A DNA stretch of 64,000 nucleotides from Bacteroides faecium. GTDB lineage: Bacteria > Bacteroidota > Bacteroidia > Bacteroidales > Bacteroidaceae. The first letter of the stretch is position 1. Every line of letters begins with the position of its first letter. Made by a program: the position numbers and the translations under genes. The stretch is from assembly GCF_012113595.1 (NCBI RefSeq), contig NZ_CP050831.1:4898001-4962000 (forward strand), read 5' to 3'. The notes beneath the pieces were generated by a model, which was not told where the DNA came from, did no database searches, and was given only the letters and a program-made list of their open reading frames with translations. This document shows positions 52,405 to 60,894 of this stretch, piece by piece.

Positions 52405-52690
52405 TACCTGTTACTCGTCCCGCTTATCAAGGCCTTCGAACTGCCCGCAGTAATCTGAACGAGCAACGCAGAAGCCCACGCCGATATGTATAGGTCCAAC
52501 ACACCTTTCTACAAAAAGGCATGTTAAACGAATATAGACACATATCCCGTAGACACCTACTGTTGCTTTGTTTTGACTACTGCTCAAAGTGTTCGAAGTT
52601 TTGATAAGCCAAAGACAAAACGTCAAGTAAACGTCTTTCTTTATATAATAGTTTCCCGCTCCCCACCCAAAAAGGCATCGGCGTGGAAAA
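52385..52690 (-). ncRNA. Candidate structured non-coding RNA of about 300 nt
   Basis: A TATATTTG promoter box (minus strand, 52703-52696) predicts a start near 52690, and a GCGGGA/TCCCGC hairpin with a T-rich tail (52433-52382) predicts the end. Between them the minus strand has many complementary segments. CCACGCCGAT (52686-52677) pairs with ATCGGCGTGG (52485-52476), an exact 10-bp helix. Others are AAAGAC/GTCTTT, GATATGT/ACATATC, ACATGCCTTT/AAAGGTGTGT and CTCGTTC/GGACGAG. GCGGGAA near the 5' end (52659-52653) could compete for the terminator arm. It matches no RNase P, tmRNA or SRP motif I know; a 6S-like RNA is possible. Confidence 0.5.
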
Positions 52691-52695
52691 CGCCA

Positions 52696-52703
52696 CAAAT
52701 ATA
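52696..52703 (-). promoter_or_regulatory. -7 promoter box of the candidate RNA
   Basis: The minus strand reads TATATTTG, a perfect consensus match. A convincing -33 box is not visible. Confidence 0.5.
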
Positions 52704-52843
52704 CAAAAAGTATAATTCTTATCGTTACTTACACTCTGTTTTTATAAAATTCTGGATAATAAAATAAGTTTTACGATGGATAGAGGGGTATATTTAGATT
52801 CCTATTTATTTCATCATTTAGTGCAGATTTAGCAATTTTCATT

Positions 52844-52851
52844 TATCTTTG
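52844..52851 (+). promoter_or_regulatory. -7 promoter box of the DUF2148 gene
   Basis: TATCTTTG, 26 bp before the ATG at 52878. Confidence 0.65.
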
Positions 52852-52877
52852 CCTGACTAATTAATTCAAGAAAAGTT

Positions 52878-53420
52878 ATGATACTGAACGAAAGAGACGC
52901 TCGCCATGAGCATATATTGCAGGTAGCACGTCAAATAATGACTGCCGCACGCACTGCTCCCAAAGGAAAAGGGATAGACATTATCGAAGTGGCTTTAATA
53001 ACTGACGAAGAGATTAAGCAATTATCGGACACTATGATAGCAATGGTGGAAGAGCATGGAATGAAGTTCTTTCTGCGTGATGCCGACAACATACTAAGTG
53101 CCGAATGTGTTATATTAATAGGAACGCGCGAACAAATACAAGGATTAAATTGCGGTCACTGCGGGTTTGCAACTTGTGCCGGACGTGCAGAAGGTGTTCC
53201 CTGCGCACTGAATAGCATTGACGTAGGTATTGCAGTAGGCTCGGCTTGTGCCACAGCAGCCGATTTGCGCGTAGACACACGCGTGATGTTCTCCGCCGGA
53301 CTGGCAGCACAACGCTTGAACTGGCTGAAAGACTGCAAAATGGTAATGGCGATTCCTGTCAGCGCATCTTCCAAAAATCCGTTCTTCGACCGGAAGCCGA
53401 AACAGGAAAATAAAGATTAA
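52878..53420 (+). CDS. DUF2148 ferredoxin-like protein
   Basis: The 180-residue cytoplasmic protein has a cysteine cluster LNCGHCGFATCAGRAEGVPCA (about 94-114) that resembles a [4Fe-4S] binding site, plus AARTAPKGKGIDIIEVALIT near the start and VGSACATAADLRVDTRVMFSAGLAAQRL after the cluster. These are hallmarks of DUF2148, often called a ferredoxin-domain protein. An electron-transfer role is a guess. It precedes the agmatine genes, with 133 bp to the chosen start of the next gene. Confidence 0.9.
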   Translation: MILNERDARHEHILQVARQIMTAARTAPKGKGIDIIEVALITDEEIKQLSDTMIAMVEEHGMKFFLRDADNILSAECVILIGTREQIQGLNCGHCGFATCAGRAEGVPCALNSIDVGIAVGSACATAADLRVDTRVMFSAGLAAQRLNWLKDCKMVMAIPVSASSKNPFFDRKPKQENKD

Positions 53421-53553
53421 TGCCGGTTGTCGGCGAATGAATAAACCGATTTATATAAATAACTAAATAGAATATAGTCTGATGGGAATTATGGTTGGAC
53501 TGCCTAGCCCTAGTGGCTCGGAGAAAGATTTGCAATTGAACTTCGGCAAGAAC

Positions 53554-54597
53554 ATGACCGTACAAGTAGAAATGAGAGCTCCTCATTTGCCTGCCGAGTG
53601 GCATATGCAAAGCGGCATACAGTTGACATGGCCGCATGCCGGTACAGACTGGGCATATATGTTGGAAGAAGTACAAGAATGTTTCTTAAAGATAGCCAAA
53701 GAGATAGCGGAACGCGAGTTATTATTAATTGTCACTCCCGAACCTGAAGAAGTAAAGAAGCAGATAAGTGCTGTTGCCAACATGGATAACATCCGCTTTC
53801 TGAAATGCGCGACCAATGATACATGGGCACGCGACCACGGAGCTATCACCATGATAGATACGGGTAATCCCTCGCTACTTGATTTTACCTTCAACGGCTG
53901 GGGATTGAAATTTGCCGCTGAACTTGATAATAAAATCACTAAACAAGCCATAGAAGCCGAAGCTTTAAAAGGACAATACATAGATTGTCTTGACTTTGTT
54001 CTTGAAGGCGGCTCCATAGAAAGTGACGGAATGGGCACATTGCTTACCACTTCCGAATGTCTGCTTTCGCCCAAACGGAATGGAAAGCTGAACCAGGTAG
54101 AGATAGAAGAATATCTGAAATCGACTTTCCATCTGCAAAAGGTGCTTTGGCTGGACTATGGTTATCTCGCAGGGGATGATACAGACAGCCATATTGACAC
54201 TTTAGCGCGCTTCTGTTCCACTGGCACCATTGCTTATGTGAAGTGCACGGACGAAGCAGACGAACATTACGAAGCACTGCTTGCCATGGAAGAACAATTG
54301 AAAACGTTCCGTACATTGGCAGGAGAGCCATACCGATTATTGGCTTTACCCATGGCGGATAAGATAGAAGAAGACGGCGAGCGTCTGCCTGCCACATATG
54401 CCAATTTCCTGATTCTGAATGAAGCAGTCCTTTACCCGACTTATAACCAGCCGGAGAATGACAGGAAAGCCGGAGAAGTATTGCAACAAGCTTTTCCAAA
54501 GCATCAAATAATCGGAATAGATTGTCGTGCCTTAATCAAACAGCATGGTTCTTTGCACTGCGTTACCATGCAATATCCGATGGGAGTTCTAAAATAA
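53554..54597 (+). CDS. aguA: Agmatine deiminase
   Basis: The enzyme hydrolyses agmatine to N-carbamoylputrescine and ammonia, the first step of the arginine-decarboxylase route to putrescine. The 347 residues of this peptidyl-arginine-deiminase fold protein show PAEWHMQSGIQLTWPH, ATNDTWARDHGAIT, LDYGYLAGDDTDSHIDTLARF and the nucleophile Cys336 in HGSLHCVTMQYP. The same frame is open to an ATG at 53482, which would add 24 residues with no family resemblance; ATG 53554 is therefore preferred but not certain. The next enzyme of the route follows 28 bp downstream. Confidence 0.93.
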   Translation: MTVQVEMRAPHLPAEWHMQSGIQLTWPHAGTDWAYMLEEVQECFLKIAKEIAERELLLIVTPEPEEVKKQISAVANMDNIRFLKCATNDTWARDHGAITMIDTGNPSLLDFTFNGWGLKFAAELDNKITKQAIEAEALKGQYIDCLDFVLEGGSIESDGMGTLLTTSECLLSPKRNGKLNQVEIEEYLKSTFHLQKVLWLDYGYLAGDDTDSHIDTLARFCSTGTIAYVKCTDEADEHYEALLAMEEQLKTFRTLAGEPYRLLALPMADKIEEDGERLPATYANFLILNEAVLYPTYNQPENDRKAGEVLQQAFPKHQIIGIDCRALIKQHGSLHCVTMQYPMGVLK

Positions 54598-54625
54598 TTT
54601 GGTATATTAAAATAAAATAGTCATC

Positions 54626-55510
54626 ATGAGAAAGATAAAAGTCGGACTTATCCAGCAATCCAACACTTCTGATATTCGGGTAAACCTGATGAATCTGGCA
54701 AAAAGCATTGAAGCGTGTGCCGCACATGGCGCGCAACTGATTGTGCTTCAAGAACTGCACAACTCGCTTTATTTCTGCCAGACTGAAAACACGAACTTGT
54801 TCGATCTTGCCGAACCTATCCCCGGCCCCTCCACCGGATTCTATTCTGAACTGGCGGCAGCCAATAAAGTAGTTCTTGTAGCTTCTCTTTTCGAGAAGCG
54901 TGCGCCGGGACTTTATCATAATACTGCTGTTGTTTTCGACCGTGATGGAAGTATTGCCGGTAAATACCGGAAGATGCATATTCCTGATGATCCTGCTTAT
55001 TATGAGAAGTTCTATTTTACTCCCGGAGATATAGGCTTCGAGCCTATTCAGACCTCTTTAGGAAAACTGGGCGTATTGGTATGCTGGGATCAATGGTATC
55101 CGGAAGCTGCCCGCTTAATGGCATTAAAAGGTGCGGAACTATTAATCTACCCTACTGCCATCGGTTGGGAAAGCAGCGACACGGACGATGAAAAAGCACG
55201 TCAGCTCAATGCCTGGATTATCTCACAACGTGCCCATGCTGTCGCAAACGGACTTCCAGTTATCTCAGTCAACCGTGTAGGACACGAACCTGACCCGTCA
55301 GGACAAACCAATGGTATTTTATTCTGGGGAAATAGTTTCGTAGCAGGACCACAAGGAGAATTCCTGGCGCAGGCGGGAAACAACCGACCGGAAAATATAG
55401 TAGTGGAAATTGATATGGAACGCTCGGAAAACGTACGCCGCTGGTGGCCATTCTTGCGCGACCGTCGCATTGACGAATACGAAGGACTGACCAAACGCTT
55501 TTTAGATTAG
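54626..55510 (+). CDS. aguB: N-carbamoylputrescine amidase
   Basis: This nitrilase-superfamily enzyme cleaves N-carbamoylputrescine to putrescine, CO2 and ammonia. The 294 residues carry the Glu-Lys-Cys triad: Glu43 (VLQELHN), Lys116 (GKYRKMHIPDD) and Cys153 (VLVCWDQWYPEAARL). The DDPAYYEKFYFTPGD segment is specific for this subfamily. Together with the preceding gene it makes a complete agmatine-to-putrescine path; spermidine-type polyamines depend on it. Confidence 0.95.
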   Translation: MRKIKVGLIQQSNTSDIRVNLMNLAKSIEACAAHGAQLIVLQELHNSLYFCQTENTNLFDLAEPIPGPSTGFYSELAAANKVVLVASLFEKRAPGLYHNTAVVFDRDGSIAGKYRKMHIPDDPAYYEKFYFTPGDIGFEPIQTSLGKLGVLVCWDQWYPEAARLMALKGAELLIYPTAIGWESSDTDDEKARQLNAWIISQRAHAVANGLPVISVNRVGHEPDPSGQTNGILFWGNSFVAGPQGEFLAQAGNNRPENIVVEIDMERSENVRRWWPFLRDRRIDEYEGLTKRFLD

Positions 55511-55539
55511 ACTAGAAAGCACGCGGATATAAACAACAG

Positions 55540-55582
55540 AAAGGGCACAGAGTAAACTATAAATTTAAACTCTGTGCCCTTT
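55540..55582 (+). terminator. Terminator of the agmatine genes
   Basis: AAAGGGCACAGAGT (55540-55553) pairs perfectly with ACTCTGTGCCCTTT (55569-55582), 15-nt loop. It may also serve gtrA on the minus strand. Confidence 0.88.
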
Positions 55583-55605
55583 CTATATACTTTATATATT
55601 CTTTC

Positions 55606-55995
55606 TTATTGAAATGTCAGTTTCTTATTAGCCAGGAAATTGGCGCCTCCATAGATAAATAAACCCAAGAATTGCGCTAAATATTCATTTACATCTAATC
55701 CTTCCACTAATAAAATAAGAAATAAGAATTGTGCTGTATATGCCAATCCGAAAGCAGAACAAAAGAGCAGTATCTGTTTCCAGAGACTGTTCTTTTTATT
55801 TTCTACAGGGAATATCCAATATTTGCACCAGATAAAGTTATGAATCTGAGCTATCAGGTACGCTGTTATATTAGCCACCATATAGTCACCGTCAAATGAT
55901 ATTTCTCTCATCATCAACCATACAACCAATGCCATAATGATGGCATTCATCGTACCGATTACTATAAAACGGAATATGCGTACAGATTCTTTCAC
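55606..55995 (-). CDS. GtrA-family membrane protein
   Basis: The 129-residue protein has four predicted helices (RFIVIGTMNAIIMALVVWLM, ANITAYLIAQIHNFIWCKYWIF, LFCSAFGLAYTAQFLFLILLV and the C-terminal AQFLGLFIYGGANFLANKKLTF). This is the GtrA/DPMS family, thought to move or help flip lipid-linked sugars. The start codon is GTG and overlaps the aspS stop (GTGA at 55995-55992), so translation is coupled to aspS. No glycosyltransferase partner lies alongside. Confidence 0.9.
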   Translation of the reverse strand: MKESVRIFRFIVIGTMNAIIMALVVWLMMREISFDGDYMVANITAYLIAQIHNFIWCKYWIFPVENKKNSLWKQILLFCSAFGLAYTAQFLFLILLVEGLDVNEYLAQFLGLFIYGGANFLANKKLTFQ

Positions 55996-57755
55996 TCGCC
56001 TTCTTTGATATCAACAATCAGATTAAGTTCGTCAAGTTGAGTCTGGTCAATTGCAGATGGCGCATCCAACATCACGTCACGACCGGAGTTGTTCTTCGGG
56101 AATGCGATACAGTCGCGGATAGAATCCAAACCGGCGAACAAAGATACCCAACGGTCAAGCCCGTATGCCAAACCACCGTGAGGCGGCGCACCATACTTAA
56201 ATGCATTCATCAGGAATCCGAACTGTGCCTCTGCCTTTTCAGGAGTAAATCCTAAAATCTCGAACATCTTCGCCTGCAACTGTGCATCGTGGATACGGAT
56301 AGAACCGCCACCTACTTCAACACCGTTGACAACCATATCGTAAGCGTCGGCACGTACCGCTGCCGGATCAGTATCCAACATTGGAATATCTTCTTCTTTC
56401 GGGTGCGTGAACGGATGGTGCATAGCCATCAGACGACCTTCTTCTTCGCTCCATTCAAACATCGGGAAGTCGATAACCCAAAGGCAAACGAACTTATTCT
56501 TGTCACGCAAACCTAGTTGAGAACCCATTTCCAAACGGAGTTCACAAAGCTGCTTACGTGTTTTCATCACATCGTCACCAGACAAAATAAGAATCAAGTC
56601 ACCCGGTTTAGCACCAAATGCTTCCTTCATTTGCTGAAGAACTTCCTGTGTATAGAATTTATCTACACTTGATTTTACTGTACCGTCTGCTTCCACGCGG
56701 GCATAGACCATGCCTTTGGCGCCAATCTGAGGTTTCTTCACGAACTCGGTCAGTGCGTCCAGTTGCTTACGGGTATAAGTTGCAGCGCCTTCTACGCAGA
56801 TACCACCCACATAAGCGGCGTTATCAAATACTGAGAATCCGTGACCTTTCATTATATCCATCAACTCCACGAATTTCATATCGAAACGCAAGTCCGGCTT
56901 ATCGCTACCATAATATTTCATAGCATCAGCCCAAGCCATCCGCTGGAACGGTTCGGTCAGTTCTACACCGCGAAGAGTCTTGAACAGATGTTTAGCCATC
57001 CCTTCGAAGGTGGTGATAATATCTTCCTGTTCTACGAAACTCATTTCACAGTCAATCTGTGTAAATTCCGGCTGACGGTCGGCACGCAAGTCCTCGTCAC
57101 GGAAGCATTTGGCAATTTGGAAATAACGGTCGAAACCGGAAACCATCAATAATTGCTTCAATGTTTGCGGGGATTGCGGGAGTGCATAGAACTGTCCCGG
57201 ATTCATACGTGAAGGAACAACAAAGTCGCGTGCACCTTCCGGAGTAGAGCCGATCAGAACCGGTGTTTCTACTTCGATAAAACCAAGGCTATCGAGATAT
57301 TTGCGCACTTCGATTGTCATTTTGTGACGCAGTTCCAAGTTAGAACGAACAGCATTACGACGCAAGTCCAGGTAGCGGTATTTCATACGAATATCGTCAC
57401 CACCATCTGTATTGTCTTCAATGGTGAACGGCGGAGTCATGGCGGTGTTCAGTACGTTCAATTCGGAAACAATGATTTCAATGTCTCCGGTAGGAATGTT
57501 AGCGTTCTTACTGAAACGTTCGCTCACTGTTCCTGTGATTTGAATGACAAACTCACGTCCCAATTTATTGGCACGTTCACAAAGTTCTGCATTGATTTCT
57601 TCGTTAAAAACTAATTGAGTTATTCCGTAACGGTCGCGAAGGTCAACGAAGGTCATCCCTCCCATTTTACGACTACGCTGTACCCATCCGGACAGCGTTA
57701 CTTGCTTATTTGCATCAGAGATTCTCAGTTCTCCACATGTGTGTGTTCTGAACAT
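55992..57755 (-). CDS. aspS: Aspartyl-tRNA synthetase
   Basis: This class II synthetase charges tRNA-Asp. The 587 residues comprise an N-terminal OB fold (SGWVQRSRKMGGMTFVDLRDRYG), the catalytic domain with motif 2 (FRDEDLRADRQPEFTQIDCEMSF), a bacterial GAD insertion (about 290-420) and motif 3 (GGLAYGLDRWVSLFAG). An in-frame ATG at 57827 would add 24 residues but lies upstream of the promoter box at 57815-57822, so ATG 57755 (MFRTHTCGELRI) is used. No separate AspRS/AsnRS feature was checked. Confidence 0.96.
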   Translation of the reverse strand: MFRTHTCGELRISDANKQVTLSGWVQRSRKMGGMTFVDLRDRYGITQLVFNEEINAELCERANKLGREFVIQITGTVSERFSKNANIPTGDIEIIVSELNVLNTAMTPPFTIEDNTDGGDDIRMKYRYLDLRRNAVRSNLELRHKMTIEVRKYLDSLGFIEVETPVLIGSTPEGARDFVVPSRMNPGQFYALPQSPQTLKQLLMVSGFDRYFQIAKCFRDEDLRADRQPEFTQIDCEMSFVEQEDIITTFEGMAKHLFKTLRGVELTEPFQRMAWADAMKYYGSDKPDLRFDMKFVELMDIMKGHGFSVFDNAAYVGGICVEGAATYTRKQLDALTEFVKKPQIGAKGMVYARVEADGTVKSSVDKFYTQEVLQQMKEAFGAKPGDLILILSGDDVMKTRKQLCELRLEMGSQLGLRDKNKFVCLWVIDFPMFEWSEEEGRLMAMHHPFTHPKEEDIPMLDTDPAAVRADAYDMVVNGVEVGGGSIRIHDAQLQAKMFEILGFTPEKAEAQFGFLMNAFKYGAPPHGGLAYGLDRWVSLFAGLDSIRDCIAFPKNNSGRDVMLDAPSAIDQTQLDELNLIVDIKEGE

Positions 57756-57814
57756 ATTTTTTTTATTTAAACGATTATCACTCGCGTTTTCATTTTGACT
57801 GAACCAAAACTCCG

Positions 57815-57822
57815 CAAAAATA
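57815..57822 (-). promoter_or_regulatory. -7 promoter box of aspS
   Basis: The minus strand reads TATTTTTG, 59 bp before the aspS ATG. The leader is too short for a T-box. Confidence 0.6.
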
Positions 57823-57862
57823 CGCAATAATTTGTAATCCGTGATAGTTATCCGTAATTTTA

Positions 57863-58876
57863 TCAGACTTTCTTAGTCAGCTTTTTCAGTATTTTCTTGT
57901 TTCTGTCTGTTATATTGTCAACGATGGCTTCGTTCATCAATTTAATACCATTCATATACTCCTGTGCTCTCTGAAGTACGTTTGCAGCATCTTTCTCCGC
58001 CGCACGCGGTACTACGACCCGAAGCCCTCTTTGAATTAATTCAATATTTACATGAGCATCTGTCTCCATAGGGTCACCATCGAAATGCACAACACCCGGA
58101 GTAGCCCGGCGAATGCACAATTGCTTGCAGCGGAAAGTCTTGATACGGCTATTCTGATCAATAGTTTTATTAAATAACTGAAAAGCAAGGGAAGGCACAT
58201 CCAACACAGTGAATGGTTCTAATATGGTGACGTCCAGCAAACCGTCTGTCAATGTGGCTTGTGGGGCAATATAGGCATTATTTCCGTATTGTGATGCGTT
58301 TCCGCAGGCAATGAGGAAGGCTTTATACTTGGATACTCCGTTTTCAGTCTCCAGTTCGTAGGTTTCCGGCTGATATTTAAGACTTTCCTGCAGTGTTTTT
58401 TCCAGGTAAGTCAACAATCCGCGTTTACCGGCATGCGCAAACTTCAGACTAACAAAAGCATCAAATCCCACTCCGCAGGTGCAGAAGAAATCTGTTCCGT
58501 TGATCTTACCATAATCTATTATATCCATGCATCCCTCATTAAGCACTTCCAGTGCTTTTTTCGGTTCCATAGGTATATGCAGATGCCGCGCCAGCCCATT
58601 GCCCGACCCACAAGGGATAATTCCCAAAGCGGTATCAGTATGTACCAGCGAACGAGCTATTTCGTTGATTGTCCCGTCTCCACCGATAGCTACTACTACG
58701 TCCGTTTTTTCTTCCGCAGCTTTGGCAGCTATCTCTACTGCATGACCGGCTCTCTCCGTATATACTACTTCCCAAGAGTATTTCGTCTTGTCTATTTTCT
58801 CATCCAGCAAGCTAAGAATCAATTCTTTACTTTGTGTCCCTGAAATAGGATTGACGACGAATTTTATTTTTCTCAT
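57863..58876 (-). CDS. DAGK-family lipid kinase (YegS-like)
   Basis: The 337-residue protein of the diacylglycerol/sphingosine kinase superfamily shows FVVNPISGTQ at the start, the nucleotide loop VVAIGGDGTINEIARSL, and LGIIPCGSGNGLARHL. The C-terminal beta-sandwich contains DGLLDVTILEP and VHFDGDPMETD. These soluble kinases phosphorylate diacylglycerol or a related lipid on the membrane surface. The start at ATG 58876 is preferred (MRKIKFVVNP); ATG 58888 is possible, and 58915 overlaps the promoter box. It is divergent from serine palmitoyltransferase, so a sphingoid substrate is conceivable. Confidence 0.92.
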   Translation of the reverse strand: MRKIKFVVNPISGTQSKELILSLLDEKIDKTKYSWEVVYTERAGHAVEIAAKAAEEKTDVVVAIGGDGTINEIARSLVHTDTALGIIPCGSGNGLARHLHIPMEPKKALEVLNEGCMDIIDYGKINGTDFFCTCGVGFDAFVSLKFAHAGKRGLLTYLEKTLQESLKYQPETYELETENGVSKYKAFLIACGNASQYGNNAYIAPQATLTDGLLDVTILEPFTVLDVPSLAFQLFNKTIDQNSRIKTFRCKQLCIRRATPGVVHFDGDPMETDAHVNIELIQRGLRVVVPRAAEKDAANVLQRAQEYMNGIKLMNEAIVDNITDRNKKILKKLTKKV

Positions 58877-58912
58877 ACTTTCGTTCATGCTATTCTTGTC
58901 GATTGTAGACGA

Positions 58913-58920
58913 CAAAAGTA
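58913..58920 (-). promoter_or_regulatory. -7 promoter box of the lipid kinase gene
   Basis: The minus strand reads TACTTTTG, 36 bp before the chosen ATG. Confidence 0.65.
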
Positions 58921-59014
58921 ATATAAATATCTTAAATTTTAATCTATTAGAGGTTTCTAATCTTAAGCTAGCAACTTTTTTCTCTTAAAAAGAACAGATG
59001 AAAGCAAAATTTGT

Positions 59015-59022
59015 TATCTTTG
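59015..59022 (+). promoter_or_regulatory. -7 promoter box of serine palmitoyltransferase
   Basis: TATCTTTG; the start near 59029 would give an unusually long leader of about 80 nt. Confidence 0.65.
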
Positions 59023-59060
59023 CCCCCTGTTTTAAACACTTGTTAAGATAAAAGGATATT

Positions 59061-59080
59061 AGACCGTCAGCGAACGGTCT
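59061..59080 (+). promoter_or_regulatory. Hairpin in the serine palmitoyltransferase leader
   Basis: AGACCGT (59061-59067) pairs with ACGGTCT (59074-59080) around CAGCGA, 27 bp before the ATG. It may affect translation or mRNA stability; there is no T run. Confidence 0.45.
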
Positions 59081-59107
59081 GAGTATGAGTATAATAAATT
59101 ATAATTC

Positions 59108-60292
59108 ATGGGATTATTACAAGAGAAGTTAGCTAAGTACGACCTGCCACAAAAGTTTATGGCACAAGGCGTTTACCCATATTTCCGTGAGATAGAAGGA
59201 AAACAGGGTACAGAGGTAGAAATGGGCGGACACGAAGTGTTGATGTTCGGTTCCAATGCATACACTGGCCTTACAGGAGATGAAAGAGTTATTGAAGCTG
59301 GTGTTCAAGCCATGCATAAATATGGTTCCGGATGCGCAGGGTCGCGTTTCTTGAATGGTACGCTTGACCTGCATGTTCAACTGGAAAAAGAATTAGCTGC
59401 TTTCGTTGGTAAAGATGAAGCTCTCTGTTTCTCTACCGGTTTTACAGTAAACTCCGGCGTTATCCCTGCTCTGACAGACCGCAATGATTATATTATCTGT
59501 GACGACCGCGACCACGCATCTATCGTAGATGGTCGTCGTCTCTCCTTCTCCCAGCAATTAAAATACAAGCACAACGACATGGCTGATCTGGAAAAGCAAC
59601 TTCAAAAGTGCAACCCGGATTCAGTAAAGCTAATCATTGTGGACGGTGTGTTCTCTATGGAAGGCGACTTGGCAAACTTGCCCGAAATCGTACGCTTGAA
59701 ACATAAATACAATGCTACTATCATGGTAGACGAAGCTCATGGTTTGGGTGTATTCGGAAAACAAGGACGCGGTGTTTGTGACCATTTCGGTTTGACTCAT
59801 GAGGTTGACTTGATTATGGGTACTTTCAGCAAGTCTTTGGCTTCTATCGGTGGTTTTATTGCTGCAGATTCTTCAATCATCAACTGGCTGCGTCACAATG
59901 CGCGTACTTATATATTCAGTGCATCCAATACTCCGGCTGCTACTGCATCCGCTTTGGAAGCTCTCCATATCATCCAGAACGAACCGGAAAGACTTGAAGC
60001 ATTATGGGAAGCTACCAACTATGCGTTGAAGCGTTTCCGTGAGGCTGGCTTTGAAATCGGTGCTACCGAATCGCCTATCATCCCTCTTTATGTACGTGAT
60101 ACGGAAAAGACTTTCATGGTTACGAAACTGGCTTTTGATGAAGGTGTATTCATTAATCCGGTGATTCCGCCGGCATGTGCTCCACAAGATACGTTGGTAC
60201 GTGTGGCATTAATGGCTACTCATACAAAAGAACAAATTGATAGTGCTGTAGAAAAGTTGGTTAAAGCATTCAAGGCTTTGGACATCTTATAG
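59108..60292 (+). CDS. spt: Serine palmitoyltransferase
   Basis: This is a PLP-dependent alpha-oxoamine synthase, condensing serine with an acyl-CoA to 3-ketosphinganine, the first step of Bacteroides sphingolipid synthesis. The 394 residues hold the PLP ligands His136 (DDRDHASIVDG), Asp208 and His211 (VDEAHGLG), and Schiff-base Lys242 (GTFSKSLASIGG). The family also includes 8-amino-7-oxononanoate synthase and glycine C-acetyltransferase; no biotin genes are near, and the N-terminus (FMAQGVYPYFREIEGKQGTEV) matches my memory of characterised Bacteroides SPT. It is monocistronic, with its own promoter and terminator. Confidence 0.9.
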   Translation: MGLLQEKLAKYDLPQKFMAQGVYPYFREIEGKQGTEVEMGGHEVLMFGSNAYTGLTGDERVIEAGVQAMHKYGSGCAGSRFLNGTLDLHVQLEKELAAFVGKDEALCFSTGFTVNSGVIPALTDRNDYIICDDRDHASIVDGRRLSFSQQLKYKHNDMADLEKQLQKCNPDSVKLIIVDGVFSMEGDLANLPEIVRLKHKYNATIMVDEAHGLGVFGKQGRGVCDHFGLTHEVDLIMGTFSKSLASIGGFIAADSSIINWLRHNARTYIFSASNTPAATASALEALHIIQNEPERLEALWEATNYALKRFREAGFEIGATESPIIPLYVRDTEKTFMVTKLAFDEGVFINPVIPPACAPQDTLVRVALMATHTKEQIDSAVEKLVKAFKALDIL

Positions 60293-60318
60293 AAGATACA
60301 CACTGCAATAAAATAAGT

Positions 60319-60362
60319 AAAGCTACTCTCCCATTCTGTATTTTGGGCGAGTAGCTTTTCTT
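60319..60362 (+). terminator. Terminator of serine palmitoyltransferase
   Basis: AAAGCTACTC (60319-60328) pairs with GAGTAGCTTT (60349-60358), extended by CCC/GGG across a mismatch, then TTCTTTT. Confidence 0.85.
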
Positions 60363-60381
60363 TTATAATCTGTCTGTCTCC

Positions 60382-60753
60382 TTATTTATAACGATTTCCT
60401 TTTCCTATCACAGTTACCTTTTGGGCGGTAGGGATATTGCTGGTTCCCGGCTCTTCTTCCTCTTCTATATAATCGACTTTCACTGTATCACCCAACTCAA
60501 AGTTGCCCACTTCGCTAGGCTCCTGATCCATCGTACTGATAAAAATAGTATCTCCTTTTGAGGTGACCAGCATAAAGTTATGCATTGAAGCATCTCCTAC
60601 CACTCCTGTCAATGTTTTCACCTCTTCGGTCGGAGCAGCAATAACTGGGCTGTCAGCTTCCATTTCCTGTTCTGTATTCTGCTTATTCCTCGATTGGCAC
60701 GCACTAAAACCAATCACGACAGCCAACAATAAAAAAACTTTCATTCTATTCAT
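60382..60753 (-). CDS. Small lipoprotein of unknown function (123 aa)
   Basis: The lipoprotein signal is MNRMKVFLLLAVVIGFSAC. An acidic linker follows, then a small domain (TLTGVVGDASMHNFMLVTSKGDTIFISTMDQE and LGDTVKVDYIEEEEEPG) with an OB-like beta pattern. Starts at 60753, 60759 and 60744 are all possible; the frame's first ATG at 60807 lies upstream of the promoter box and is excluded. No family was recognised. Confidence 0.75.
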   Translation of the reverse strand: MNRMKVFLLLAVVIGFSACQSRNKQNTEQEMEADSPVIAAPTEEVKTLTGVVGDASMHNFMLVTSKGDTIFISTMDQEPSEVGNFELGDTVKVDYIEEEEEPGTSNIPTAQKVTVIGKGNRYK

Positions 60754-60789
60754 ATACATTCTCTTATTTGAAATAAAGTTGGAATAGTG

Positions 60790-60797
60790 CAAAGATA
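60790..60797 (-). promoter_or_regulatory. -7 promoter box of the 123-residue lipoprotein gene
   Basis: The minus strand reads TATCTTTG, 36 bp before ATG 60753. Confidence 0.6.
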
Positions 60798-60894
60798 ATT
60801 TTTTCAATTGTCTTTTAAAGTAAAAACGGTGAAATCATTGCATTAATTCATAGTATTAAGGAATACTTATACTTCTATATGAGGTTGCCATCAT

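Noticed and set aside
52411..52698. 95-codon minus-strand ORF
   Set aside because: Cys- and Trp-rich random composition and no homology recognised; it coincides with the candidate structured RNA, which explains the open frame better.
59108..60292. Biotin synthesis gene bioF
   Set aside because: Same fold family, but no biotin genes are near and the N-terminus fits Bacteroides serine palmitoyltransferase.
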